From the NCBI RefSeq assembly GCF_003955665.1, contig NZ_RXHU01000007.1, positions 62,001 to 126,000 of the forward strand: a stretch of 64,000 nt of DNA, read 5' to 3'. The notes beneath the pieces are model-generated. The model ran no database searches, was not told the origin of the DNA, and worked only from the letters and a program-made list of their open reading frames with translations. This document shows, piece after piece, positions 17,476 to 27,074 of this stretch. The translations under genes and the position numbers were made by a program. Origin of the DNA: Paenibacillus whitsoniae. Its GTDB lineage: Bacteria; Bacillota; Bacilli; Paenibacillales; NBRC-103111. Each line of letters begins with the position of its first letter. The stretch's first letter is position 1.

Positions 17476-20400
17476 ACGACCGTCACCTCGAAGGTTACGG
17501 TGACGGAATCGCCGGCCGGGATAGAGCCTAGCGGAATGCCTGTGCTAGGATTCAGCCCAATCTGGGAGGCTCCGTTGACGGTGACGCTGCCGCCGATAAA
17601 GACGGTGCCGGTCGGAATCGGGTCGGTCATCACAACATTGTTGACCGTTTCAATGCCGTTGTTCGTGACCACCACTGTATACGTAATTGTATCTCCGGCT
17701 ACGGCGTCGATGGCATCGGTGCTTTTGACGACGGTAACGTTCGGTGCAGAGACTGGAATGACCAGAATATTGGACATGACAGAGCCAGAGAGCTGACGGC
17801 CATCCGGCGGCGAAAAGGTGTAATTTGCCGTTGCCTGGTTGGTCAGCTGCTGTGGTGAAGGCAACGAATCAACCGTGACTTGCAAGGTGACATGAATATC
17901 GACCGAACTATTAGGCGGAATGGTGCCGGCTGAAATCCCCGTGGTTGGATCGGCGCCTGGCTGCGGAACTCCATCGACAAACACGCTGTTCGGTACAAAA
18001 ACGGCGCCGGTTGGAATGGAATCATACAGGGTAGCGTCAGCAGGCAGATTGCCTGTGTTTTGCAAGGTCAGCATATACACGATCGTGTCACCGATGGTTG
18101 CATTCGTCGTGTTGGCCGATTTCAGTAAGGAAATAATCGGCTGATAGACCGGAATTTTAACCGTGTTGGAGAACGCGGACGCCGCCAGTGCACCGGATGT
18201 CAAGTTGACGGACGATTGGTTCACGAGCTGCTGGGAAGCCGGCAGCGCAGTCACTTTTACGCTGAAGGTAACCGTGACCGAAGCTCCTGGGGCGATGGAG
18301 CCCAGGGAGATGCCCGTTGTCGGGTTGGCACCAGATGAAGGATTGCCATCGATGGTAACGCTGCCTGTCACAAAACTTGCTGAGGCCGGGAGCGGGTCGA
18401 AGAACTGCACCTGATTGATGCTGGCTATGCCGTTGTTCGTGACGACGGCTGAGTAAGTGACGGTGTCCCCGACTACCGCGTCTGTAGCGAGCGTTGATTT
18501 CACAATTGAGACATTCGGCGCAGAGACCGGAATGGTAATGGTGTTCGAATTCACCGAGCCGGTTATCGTGCGGCCGTCTGGCGGCGAGAACGTGAAATTG
18601 GCCGTCGCCGAGTTGCTCAGCAGCTGTGGGCTTGGCAGTGAGGTGACAATGACGCCAAACGTAATCGTATCTGTGGCCCCCGGCTGGGATGTGTACGGAA
18701 TGCCGACAGCAGGATCAGCGCCGGGTTGAGTAGCGCCGTTGACCACTACACTGTTTGGTTGGAACGTAGTGCCGTTCGGAATATGATCCACTATGGACAC
18801 ATTCGCCGCATAATTTCCGGTATTGCTCACCTTAATTTGGAAAATAATCAGGTCGCCAACCGTGGCGTTTGTCGTATTCGCGCTTTTGATGGCAGCCAGG
18901 ATCGGCTGGTAAACAGGCGTAGTGACGATATTGGAGAACGTCACAGCCGAGAAGCTGCCTGAAGTGAAGCTGACAGAGCCCTGATTGTTGAGCTGAGCTG
19001 GATCCGGCAGCGAAACGACACGCACGTTGAAGGTGACCGTTACGGTTCCCCCTGCCGCAATGGAGCCGAGCGGGATGCCCGACACGGGGTTCGGCGGTAC
19101 TGGAGGCGTCGGTGCGCCGGTAATAACCACACTGCCAGGGATGAAGGCTTCACCGGAAGGCAGCGGATCGGAAAAGACGACATTGTTGACGGCCTCGATG
19201 CCATTGTTCGTGATCGTGAACGTATACGGAATCATATCGTTCAACACCGCGTCGGTGACCGTTGTGCTCTTGACGACGCTGATGTTCGGAGCAGAAACGG
19301 AAATCGTAACGGTATTGGATGTAGCGGTGCGGTTGAAGGTTCGGTTGTCCGGCAACGTAAACGTGTAGGCGGCAGATCCTGTATTCGCCAGCACTTGCGG
19401 GTTCGGCAGCGAGTTGATGACGACTGAGAACGTGACGGGAATGGTTACGCCGGGACCAACAGTGCCGATAGAGAAACCGGTTGACGGATCAGCGCCAGGA
19501 ATCGGCATTCCGCCAACAAACACACTGTTGGCAAGGAAGGTTGTGCCCGCCGGAATCGTGTCCGTGACGGTAGCGGATGTGGAATAATTGCCGGAATTCG
19601 TAACATTCAACGTGTAGACGACGGTGTCCCCGACGGTTGCGGTAGAGGTGCTGCCGCTCTTGACGATGGAAAGTACCGGCTGATAGATCGACGTCGAGAG
19701 CGTGTTCGAAAAAGCTGTGCCGGCAAATGCGCCGGATGTGTAATTGACCAACGATTGGTTTACCAGATTGGCCGAAGTTGGTACGGATGTCACTTGTACG
19801 CTGAATTGAACAGTGACAGTTGCGCCAACGCCGATCGTGCCGAGAGCGATTCCGCTCGCCGGATTTGGCGGTGTTGGCGGCGTAGGCGCACCTGTAATGA
19901 CGACGCTGCCGGTCACAAACGTACCGCCGGCTGGAATCTGATCGGAGAAAAGGACGTTATTGATCGCTGCAATGCCGTTATTCGTAATTTGCGACGTATA
20001 CGTGATGGTATCGCCAACGGTTAAGGCGGTAGACGATGTACTTTTCACTACCGCAACGTTTGGGGAGGACACCGGGAACGAGACGGTATTCGATTGCACG
20101 GATCGTGTAATAACTCGACCGTCTGGAGGCACAAACGTATATGCGGCAGTTGCGGTGTTGCTGATTGTCTGCGGGCTTGGCAGCGTCTCAATGAGGACGG
20201 AGAAAGCGATAGTGGCAGATGCGCCGGGTGCGATCGTCCCCGCGTTAATGCCTGTGACCGGATCCGCACCCGGCTGCGGGACACCGTTCACGAGTACGCT
20301 GTTCATCACGAAGGACGTCCCAGCGGGGATCGTATCAGTGACGGTGGTAGTGCCCTGCAGGGTTCCGGTATTGGAGACCACGACCGTGTAGACAACGGTA

Positions 20401-23400
20401 TCGCCTTCTGTTGCATTCGTCGTATTCGCGGATTTGACGGCTGTCATGACTGCTTGGGTCACCGGCGTCACGACATTGTTGGAGTTCGAAGAACCTGAGA
20501 AGCTTCCGGACGTAAAGCTGACGGCTGACTGATTGACGATTTGTGGCGTTGACATTGTGATGATCACCTCAAAAGTCACGGTCACCGGCGTACCAGGCGC
20601 CAGTGTACCGAGTGGAATGCCGGTGGACGGACTGGTGTTCGGCGCTGCAATGCCGTTCACGGTCACGCTTCCGGGGATAAATGAAGTGCTGGAATCGGCC
20701 ATGCTGGTGAGCACAACATGGCCCACGCTCTCGATACCTTGATTCGTAACAACGACGGTATAGGTAACGGTATCGCCTTGTACAGCTGTGCCAACGCTGC
20801 TGCTTTCGATAACGCTGACGCTAGGCGCGGAGACGGGAATGACGACGGTGTTGGAGCTTGCCGAGCCAGATAACGTTCGGCCATCCGTTGTCGTAAACGT
20901 AAACGTGCTTGTGGCAGTATCCGCGATTTGCTGCGGCGTCGGAAGTGAATCCATGGAAACTTCAAATATCACGGATCGGCTGCCTCCAGCCGGAATGGAG
21001 CCCAGCGGGATGCCGTTGACAGGATCTACGCCGGGGACCGGCATGTTGTCGATAATAACGCTGTTCACAACAAAGGAAGTGCCGGCCGGAATGTTATCGA
21101 ACAGTACGGCGTTTGCGGCCACACTGCCGGTGTTGCTTGCTGTCACTGTGTATGCAATGAGATCGCCCAGTACCGCCAATGTGTCGTTCGCAGTTTTGGT
21201 GAGAGCCAGTATGGGCTGCTCAACGGTGGTAGTAACCGTATTCGAAGCGGCGGAGCCTGAGAAGGCGCCAGCGGTAAAGCTTATTGCGGCTTGGTTGCCG
21301 AGCTTCGGAGGCGTTGGCACGCCGGTGACTGCCGCCTTGAATGTAACGTGCATAACCCCGCTTGCCCCAATGGTTCCAAGGGTAAAGCCGGCATTCGGAT
21401 CGGCGGAAGGTCTCGGTAAGTCGTTGACGGTCACACTGCCCGCTTGAAACAAGGCTCCTGGCGGAACAGCATCCAGAAGCACGACATTCGTCAGCGGAAC
21501 AACGCTTGTGTTGGTCAGATCGATCGTGTAGGTCAAGACATCGCCGAGGGCGGCGTAAGGGAGCGAAACCGCTTTGGCAACCGTCAAATTCGGCGCCGAA
21601 GCCGGAACATCGGTTACATTGGAAAGTTTGCTGCCAGACAAGGTGCGGCCATCCGGCGGCTGGTACGTATAATTGACCGTCGCTTGGTTCGTCAGCCGAG
21701 GGGGAGACGGCAAGCTTTGCAGAATCACCTGAAACGTAATGGTCGAAGTTGCATGCTGGGCTAATGTGCCAATGGCAATGCCAGTCGAGGGATTGGCGGC
21801 AGGAGCCGCAATGCCGTTGATCGTCACGCTTGCGGGAACAAACGTCGTCGACGGATTGATCGTATCGACGACAGTTGGCTGCACCGCGATATTGCCAGAA
21901 TTGCTGACGATCAGCGTATAGGTCAACGTATCGCCGACCGTCGCATTCGTGCTGTTGACGCTTTTGCTGATGGCGACAACGGCTTGATAGACCGGCGTCG
22001 TAACGCTGTTCGTCAGCGTTGTGCCATTGAACGTGCCGGAGCTGTAGGAGACGCCGGCCTGGTTCACCAGCTGCGCCGGAGCAGGCAGGGAAGTGACGGC
22101 GACCTGAAATGTCACCGGTACCGAGCTTCCGGCGGTAATTGAGCCGACGGGAATGCTGCTTGGTACGGCACTTGGTTTGGCGACGCCGCCGACCACCACG
22201 CTGCCTGCGACAAAGGTGGCGCCGGTCGGCACCGTGTCGGTCAAGGTGACGTTCGTGACCGTGGCGACGCCGGAATTCGTGATGACCGTGGCGTACGTAA
22301 ACGTATCGCCGACCACGGCATCGACGACGTTCACGCTCTTCACCGCTCCGACGCTCGGCAATCGGACGGGGATCGTCAGCGTATTGGATTCCGACGAACC
22401 GGATATGGTGCGGCCGTCGGGCGGCTGGAACGTGTATGTACTGTTCGCTTTATTCGTTATCTGGGAAGGTGATGGCAGCACGAGAATTGTAACATCGAAT
22501 GTCATCGTAACCGTGCCGCCTGCAGATACCGTACCGATATTGACACCGCTGGCGGGATTGGCGCCAGGCACGGTTACACCGTTCACGGTTACGCTGCCGG
22601 GAACAAAGGCTGTTCCGGTCGGAATATTGTCAGTAAGATTAACAACGGCGGCGATGTTGCCTGTGTTGGCTACTTGCAGCGTGTAAGTCACATTGCTGCC
22701 GACAGAACCGTTGGCCGTATTGGCGGATTTGACTATGCTGATATTCGGCGCGTAGATTGGCGTGGTGACGGTGTTGGACGGAATGACGCCGGATATGATC
22801 GAACCGCCCGCGACGCTTTGAAAGGTAAAAGCGGCGTTCGCGGTATTGGCAATCTGCGACGGGCTTGGAATACTGGTTACCGTCGCTTTGTACGTGACGG
22901 TGATCGATGAGCCAAACGCGAGCGATCCAAGTGGCGCCCCCGATGTGATGTCGTAGGTCGGCTTCGCGGCACCGGCAACGGTGACGCTGCCTGCGACGAA
23001 GGTGGAGCCGGCTGGCAGCGCATCCGACAGCACAACGCTGGCCGCGCTGGCGCTGCCGCTGTTGCTGACGGTCACCGTGTACGTAAGCGTATCGCCGAGG
23101 ACTGTGCCGGTGACGTTGGCGCTCTTGGCGACGGTGATGAGGGGCGCATTGATATTGATCTGGAGGGCGTTGGCGTTAACGACATAGCCGTCTCCGGAAG
23201 TAGTCAACTGTAGAATGGCGGACGATTGGTTGTTGGCGAGTCGGGCGGATACATCGACATTGGTGATGTCCCAGCCTTGCCGGCCGCCGATGATATTTGT
23301 TCCTGGAGCACCGTTGGTCGGGTTGGACGTGCCGAAGGTGCCTGTCGTATTGAGCTGACCAGCATCGTTATTAATTTGCGAAGCAAAGAAGTTGTTCGCA

Positions 23401-24188
23401 AAGTTATTCGGCCCGGACAAAGCGACGAGCGACGACGTGGTCGATCCGAACAACGCCTGATCGCCCGTACGGTTGGCGTCGCCTTCCTGGGCGCTGAACA
23501 GCGCTCTGCCGCCCAAGGCGCCGGTGACCGGTGTTGCAAACCCTGTAATTGTCGTGTTCACGGGAGGGGAAGTCGATTGTACCAGTACGGCGCCGACACG
23601 CAAGGACATATTGCGAAATGGCAGACTCGTGTTCTGATAAATGACGGCGAGCGTCCAACCAGCGTGGTTCGCGGTCGGATCGCCGTTAATCACGATGGTT
23701 CCGACAACGCTGCCCGTCGTGTAAGTGCCGGCCATCCCTTGCTGGACAAGCGATGTGACGTTGGCTGTACGTACATAGCCCAAGGCGCCGCTGCCCAGGT
23801 CGAACTCGTTGCGTGTGGAAATCTCGGACGTGATGCTAAACGTGCCGGCCGGCGTCGTGAATGAAACGGGATTGTTGATGGCCGACGTTAAATTGACCGA
23901 GCCATTCACATACGTGCCGCCCCAGATCAGTTCAGCATATAGGACGGTGCTTCCGGCCGGCAGTGTCAGGATCGCAGACGAACTGTTCGAGGTATACAGA
24001 TTAGTTGTCCCGGAGGGGTAGCTTCCAAATTTTAATGCGGTATTTGTCGTGGTAAAGGCGCCGATGCTGTCTTGGGTTCCCGGTACCCCCTCTGTGGTAG
24101 AACGGCTTAAGCCAAGGGTGTTGCCGGTAAACGTAATCGCGCCAGTTGCGTTGAGCGTAGCTCTGACGACGAGAGCGATGGCCCTCAC
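17472..24188 (-). CDS. Giant DUF11-repeat protein (2238 codons), surface or spore-coat type
   Basis: The N-terminal 345 residues form a separate domain (ATLNATGAITFTGNTLGLS..., GDANRTGDQALFG, GWDITNVDVSARL). Fifteen tandem DUF11 units of about 129 residues follow, with the shared pattern KSANTTNATVGDTVTYTVVV, TFVPGSVTVNG, GIPLGTI and SNTVTTPV. Alternate units resemble each other more, suggesting growth by duplication of a two-unit block. There is no ordinary signal peptide, so export by the Sec route is not evident; similar proteins of spore formers are of unknown location. The last unit stops in mid-domain at EVTVV and is continued by the next gene. The start is uncertain: an in-frame TAG lies just upstream of GTG 24188, and the best ribosome binding site fits an ATC codon at 24179. 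Confidence 0.8.
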   Translation of the reverse strand: MRAIALVVRATLNATGAITFTGNTLGLSRSTTEGVPGTQDSIGAFTTTNTALKFGSYPSGTTNLYTSNSSSAILTLPAGSTVLYAELIWGGTYVNGSVNLTSAINNPVSFTTPAGTFSITSEISTRNEFDLGSGALGYVRTANVTSLVQQGMAGTYTTGSVVGTIVINGDPTANHAGWTLAVIYQNTSLPFRNMSLRVGAVLVQSTSPPVNTTITGFATPVTGALGGRALFSAQEGDANRTGDQALFGSTTSSLVALSGPNNFANNFFASQINNDAGQLNTTGTFGTSNPTNGAPGTNIIGGRQGWDITNVDVSARLANNQSSAILQLTTSGDGYVVNANALQININAPLITVAKSANVTGTVLGDTLTYTVTVSNSGSASAASVVLSDALPAGSTFVAGSVTVAGAAKPTYDITSGAPLGSLAFGSSITVTYKATVTSIPSPSQIANTANAAFTFQSVAGGSIISGVIPSNTVTTPIYAPNISIVKSANTANGSVGSNVTYTLQVANTGNIAAVVNLTDNIPTGTAFVPGSVTVNGVTVPGANPASGVNIGTVSAGGTVTMTFDVTILVLPSPSQITNKANSTYTFQPPDGRTISGSSESNTLTIPVRLPSVGAVKSVNVVDAVVGDTFTYATVITNSGVATVTNVTLTDTVPTGATFVAGSVVVGGVAKPSAVPSSIPVGSITAGSSVPVTFQVAVTSLPAPAQLVNQAGVSYSSGTFNGTTLTNSVTTPVYQAVVAISKSVNSTNATVGDTLTYTLIVSNSGNIAVQPTVVDTINPSTTFVPASVTINGIAAPAANPSTGIAIGTLAQHATSTITFQVILQSLPSPPRLTNQATVNYTYQPPDGRTLSGSKLSNVTDVPASAPNLTVAKAVSLPYAALGDVLTYTIDLTNTSVVPLTNVVLLDAVPPGALFQAGSVTVNDLPRPSADPNAGFTLGTIGASGVMHVTFKAAVTGVPTPPKLGNQAAISFTAGAFSGSAASNTVTTTVEQPILALTKTANDTLAVLGDLIAYTVTASNTGSVAANAVLFDNIPAGTSFVVNSVIIDNMPVPGVDPVNGIPLGSIPAGGSRSVIFEVSMDSLPTPQQIADTATSTFTFTTTDGRTLSGSASSNTVVIPVSAPSVSVIESSSVGTAVQGDTVTYTVVVTNQGIESVGHVVLTSMADSSTSFIPGSVTVNGIAAPNTSPSTGIPLGTLAPGTPVTVTFEVIITMSTPQIVNQSAVSFTSGSFSGSSNSNNVVTPVTQAVMTAVKSANTTNATEGDTVVYTVVVSNTGTLQGTTTVTDTIPAGTSFVMNSVLVNGVPQPGADPVTGINAGTIAPGASATIAFSVLIETLPSPQTISNTATAAYTFVPPDGRVITRSVQSNTVSFPVSSPNVAVVKSTSSTALTVGDTITYTSQITNNGIAAINNVLFSDQIPAGGTFVTGSVVITGAPTPPTPPNPASGIALGTIGVGATVTVQFSVQVTSVPTSANLVNQSLVNYTSGAFAGTAFSNTLSTSIYQPVLSIVKSGSTSTATVGDTVVYTLNVTNSGNYSTSATVTDTIPAGTTFLANSVFVGGMPIPGADPSTGFSIGTVGPGVTIPVTFSVVINSLPNPQVLANTGSAAYTFTLPDNRTFNRTATSNTVTISVSAPNISVVKSTTVTDAVLNDMIPYTFTITNNGIEAVNNVVFSDPLPSGEAFIPGSVVITGAPTPPVPPNPVSGIPLGSIAAGGTVTVTFNVRVVSLPDPAQLNNQGSVSFTSGSFSAVTFSNIVTTPVYQPILAAIKSANTTNATVGDLIIFQIKVSNTGNYAANVSIVDHIPNGTTFQPNSVVVNGATQPGADPAVGIPYTSQPGATDTITFGVIVTSLPSPQLLSNSATANFTFSPPDGRTITGSVNSNTITIPVSAPNVSIVKSTLATDAVVGDTVTYSAVVTNNGIASINQVQFFDPLPASASFVTGSVTIDGNPSSGANPTTGISLGSIAPGASVTVTFSVKVTALPASQQLVNQSSVNLTSGALAASAFSNTVKIPVYQPIISLLKSANTTNATIGDTIVYMLTLQNTGNLPADATLYDSIPTGAVFVPNSVFVDGVPQPGADPTTGISAGTIPPNSSVDIHVTLQVTVDSLPSPQQLTNQATANYTFSPPDGRQLSGSVMSNILVIPVSAPNVTVVKSTDAIDAVAGDTITYTVVVTNNGIETVNNVVMTDPIPTGTVFIGGSVTVNGASQIGLNPSTGIPLGSIPAGDSVTVTFEVTVV

Positions 24189-24266
24189 CCCCTAGAGTGA
24201 ATTCCGATAACACACAAAAAAGTATTATCAGTGTTGGCCGTAGAGAGGAAAATAGACCGATGGTTC

Positions 24267-24293
24267 TAAACTATGTTTCAATTTGAGAAACAT
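24267..24293 (-). promoter_or_regulatory. Inverted repeat and possible sigma-K-like -10 upstream of the DUF11 gene
   Basis: ATGTTTC (24273-24279) and GAAACAT (24287-24293) form a perfect 7-base inverted repeat. On the minus strand CATAGTTTA overlaps it and matches the CATANNNTA form of sporulation sigma-K -10 elements, but no fitting -35 is seen. Confidence 0.3.
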
Positions 24294-24313
24294 GAACGGA
24301 TTAACGCAAGAGT

Positions 24314-25036
24314 TTACTTGGATTTAACGATTTTTTTTTCGTGGGGTGAGGAAATCTTTTTCGAGGGCTTGGCGAGAAGGTCCTGCGGCATAACCTCAGG
24401 GTCTGAGACGGGAGCGGGGTTCAGGCGAAGCTCCGGTGCCCAGATGGGCTCCATAAGCGTTTGTTTGCACAAGCGCTGCCATTCAGTGGAGGTGAGCTCC
24501 TTCTTGACAACGAGGAAATGATACATGATCTCGCTGACGACATTGGGCTGCACGTACTGCAGTACATCGAGCTCTTCTTGTTCGTACCATTCGGTCGAAT
24601 ACGGAGGCTCGTAGAAGCGTTCCATGCGCAACAGGCGAAAATCATAAGGGATCTGTTCCACGGCATATCCGGGAATCGGCGGGCAGGTTGGGCTTCCAGG
24701 CGGCTGCGTGAAATGCGGGGTTACATAACGCGGCGTGTATTCGTCCCATTTTTGTTTGAGATAAGGGTTGGAGGCGTGGCGAAAATGATGGGCATAGGGG
24801 GCCAGCACGCAGAGGATGGCCTGATGGCGGCAAATTCGATAAATTTCGGACAGCATGAAGACAAAATCGTGCAAATAGGGCAGACTGCGGCTTGCCATCA
24901 CAAACTCTACACTGTTATCGGGCAGCGGAATGCCGTGATTCAGGTCACAGACCAGATCAACGCCGGGGAGCTGTATGCGATCGATTCCGTAGAATTGCCG
25001 ATGCTTATGACGGCCGCAGCCCAAATCGACATACAT
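24314..25036 (-). CDS. SAM-dependent methyltransferase (type 11)
   Basis: The 240-residue protein starts with the SAM-binding glycine motif at its very N-terminus (MYVDLGCGRHKHRQFYGID), then the acidic loop VDLVCDLNHGIPLPDNSVEFV and MASRSLPYLHD. This order is typical of class I methyltransferases of the type 11 group. The C-terminal 60 residues are basic and probably disordered (KPSKKISSPHEKKI). ATG 25036 with GGAGGAATTCGC upstream is a much better start than 25063. The substrate is unknown. It lies upstream of the DUF11 genes on the same strand but is separated by more than 100 bases with a possible own promoter, so a link is only positional. Confidence 0.75.
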   Translation of the reverse strand: MYVDLGCGRHKHRQFYGIDRIQLPGVDLVCDLNHGIPLPDNSVEFVMASRSLPYLHDFVFMLSEIYRICRHQAILCVLAPYAHHFRHASNPYLKQKWDEYTPRYVTPHFTQPPGSPTCPPIPGYAVEQIPYDFRLLRMERFYEPPYSTEWYEQEELDVLQYVQPNVVSEIMYHFLVVKKELTSTEWQRLCKQTLMEPIWAPELRLNPAPVSDPEVMPQDLLAKPSKKISSPHEKKIVKSK

Positions 25037-25126
25037 GCGAATTCCTCCTTTGCATCGAAGCACAATGCCTCATGCTATAATGTATGGTCAGGCTGCAAGG
25101 TCGTCCCTGCTTGTGCCTAACCTTTG

Positions 25127-25167
25127 GAAAAAGAAAACCGCCGCTCCCGGGACGGGAAGCAGGCGGC
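25127..25167 (-). terminator. Terminator of the sugar ABC transporter operon
   Basis: On the minus strand a GC-rich stem (CCGCC-GCT-CCCG against CGGG-AGC-GGCGG, two bulges) is followed by TTTTCTTTTTCC, just after the last permease gene. Confidence 0.75.
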
Positions 25168-25174
25168 TCAATGC

Positions 25175-26050
25175 TTAACCTTTGACGGCGCCGATCATGA
25201 CGCCTTTGACGAAATATTTTTGCACGAACGGGTAGAGAATGAGGATCGGCACTGAAGCGACCATAATGGTCGCATACTTGATCGTCTCCCCAATCTGGAA
25301 TTGGTCGGCGGCACTGGCGCCGGAGGACATGGAGTCGGTATTGTTCGCGATCAAAATTTCCCGCAGCGTCAGCTGCAGCGGATATAGGGCGCGATCTTTA
25401 ATGAAGATGGAGGCGTAGAACCAGCCGTTCCATTTTTCCACGGCATAGTAGAGAATCATCACCGCAATGACCGGCATGGACAGCGGTACGATGATGCGAA
25501 ACAGAATCGTAAAGTGGTTGGCGCCATCCATTTTGGCGGATTCCTCGAGACTCTCCGGTACAGACATGAAGGCGGTGCGCATAATAATCAGGTTGAACGT
25601 ATTGACGGTAAAAGGCAAAATCGTCGCCCACAGGGAGTCAATCAGGCCTACGCCTTTGACTACAAGATAAAGCGGGATCAGACCGCCGCTAAAGAACATG
25701 GTCAGGATGACGATAAACATAAATACGTTGTTCCACATCACATTTTTACGGGAAAGCACGTAGGCGCCCAAGGATGTGACAACCAGATTCGTCGCGACGC
25801 CGAATACGAGAATAAACAGCGTATTGCGATACCCGGTCAGGATCGCGGGGTTGTGGAACACGCTTTTATACGCTTCCAGACTGAACCCGAGGGGCCTGTA
25901 CAGAAAGCCTTTGTGTGTAACGAGCTGCAAGCCGTCGCTAAAGGAGGCGAGGGCGACGTACAGCAGCGGATACAGCGTGACCACGACAAGCATGAGCAGC
26001 AAAACGTGAATGATGACATTAAAAGTGCGATCCGATAAGCTCGTTTTCAT
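25175..26050 (-). CDS. Carbohydrate ABC transporter permease, LplC/YtcP family
   Basis: The 291-residue membrane protein has about six hydrophobic segments, beginning with NVIIHVLLLMLVVVTLYPLL. It carries the coupling loop EESAKMDGANHFTILFRIIVPLSMP, the EAA-type contact site for the ATPase. It ends PFVQKYFVKGVMIGAVKG, a hallmark of CUT1 permeases of the LplC/YtcP group. It pairs with the LplB-like permease 16 bases upstream. No ATPase gene is nearby; in Bacillus such importers share the MsmX ATPase, and the same is likely here. The substrate is probably an oligosaccharide from plant polysaccharide, not further definable. Confidence 0.92.
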   Translation of the reverse strand: MKTSLSDRTFNVIIHVLLLMLVVVTLYPLLYVALASFSDGLQLVTHKGFLYRPLGFSLEAYKSVFHNPAILTGYRNTLFILVFGVATNLVVTSLGAYVLSRKNVMWNNVFMFIVILTMFFSGGLIPLYLVVKGVGLIDSLWATILPFTVNTFNLIIMRTAFMSVPESLEESAKMDGANHFTILFRIIVPLSMPVIAVMILYYAVEKWNGWFYASIFIKDRALYPLQLTLREILIANNTDSMSSGASAADQFQIGETIKYATIMVASVPILILYPFVQKYFVKGVMIGAVKG

Positions 26051-26066
26051 CTCAGCACCTCCTCCC

Positions 26067-26996
26067 TTACCATAGGCTGTTCTGGCTGATACGCTTGCTG
26101 ATTTTGTTGGCGGCGATCAGCAGGGCCAGGTTCACGACGGAATTAAAGAGACCGACGGCGGCGCTATAGCTCCAGCCGAACTCAATGAGACCTTTCCGGT
26201 ACACGAACGAAGAGATGACATCTGCCGTATCGTACGTGCTCGGATTGTACAGGAGAATGATTTTCTCGAAGCCGACATTGAGCATATTCCCCATCCGCAA
26301 AATAAACATAATGGAAATGGTCGGCAGGATGCCGGGCAGCGTAATGTGCCAAATCTGCTTGATTCGGGAAGCGCCGTCGATTTTAGCCGCTTCATACTGC
26401 TCCTGATCAATGCTCATTAAAGCGGCCAGATAGATGATCGATTCCCAACCGATTTTTTGCCAGATTTCCGATAAAATATATATGGTTCGAAACAGCTCGG
26501 GCTTCTGCAGCATCGCTGTATCATTCATGCCAAAGTAAGTTAAAAAGTTGTTGATGAGACCGCCATTGTTCGTAAAATCCTTGATCATGCCGGCAATGAC
26601 GATCAGGGAAATGAAGTAAGGCATATACGTGACGGTTTGGACAAACCGCTGAAACTTCTTGTTCGCGAGCTCGTTGATCAGAATCGCCAGAACAATCGGG
26701 GCCGGAAACTCAAAGCACAAGGAATACAGCGAGATCAGCACGGTATTTTTCAAAATGCGCCAAAAGTAGTACGAGCTGAAGAAATCATGGAAGTTCTGCA
26801 AGCCAACCCACGAGCTGCCGGAGACGCCCTTGATCGGTGTATACTCTTTGAAGGCGATCAGCGCGCCATACATCGGTGCGTAGTGGAAGGTCACATAATA
26901 GGCCAGGACAGGAACCATCATGAGGTATAAATATTTGTTGAGCAGGAAATCGCGCTTGAAACGAGTCGCAAAGCTTGCTTCCGCCGTTTTACGCAT
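26067..26996 (-). CDS. Carbohydrate ABC transporter permease, LplB family
   Basis: The 309-residue inner-membrane permease shows the family opening (KRDFLLNKYLYLMMVPVLAYYVTFHYAPMYG, here split over the first transmembrane segment) and the EAA loop YEAAKIDGASRIKQIWHITLPGI. The end ISKRISQNSLW is typical of LplB partners. It forms the translocation pore with the LplC-like permease and receives sugar from the lipoprotein encoded upstream. A GAGGAG-based palindrome at 27041-27056 separates it from the binding-protein gene. Confidence 0.92.
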   Translation of the reverse strand: MRKTAEASFATRFKRDFLLNKYLYLMMVPVLAYYVTFHYAPMYGALIAFKEYTPIKGVSGSSWVGLQNFHDFFSSYYFWRILKNTVLISLYSLCFEFPAPIVLAILINELANKKFQRFVQTVTYMPYFISLIVIAGMIKDFTNNGGLINNFLTYFGMNDTAMLQKPELFRTIYILSEIWQKIGWESIIYLAALMSIDQEQYEAAKIDGASRIKQIWHITLPGILPTISIMFILRMGNMLNVGFEKIILLYNPSTYDTADVISSFVYRKGLIEFGWSYSAAVGLFNSVVNLALLIAANKISKRISQNSLW

Positions 26997-27040
26997 GAGA
27001 TCTCTCCTTTCGCCGCGAGTTTGAAAAATAGAGCAAAGGG

Positions 27041-27056
27041 GAGGAGTCGACTCCTC
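27041..27056. promoter_or_regulatory. Intercistronic palindrome between binding-protein and permease genes
   Basis: GAGGAGTCGACTCCTC is a perfect 16-base palindrome without a T tract. It may stabilise the upstream mRNA and raise binding protein over permease, a common arrangement in such operons. Confidence 0.45.
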
Positions 27057-27074
27057 GCCCTCCGCAGGTCAAGC

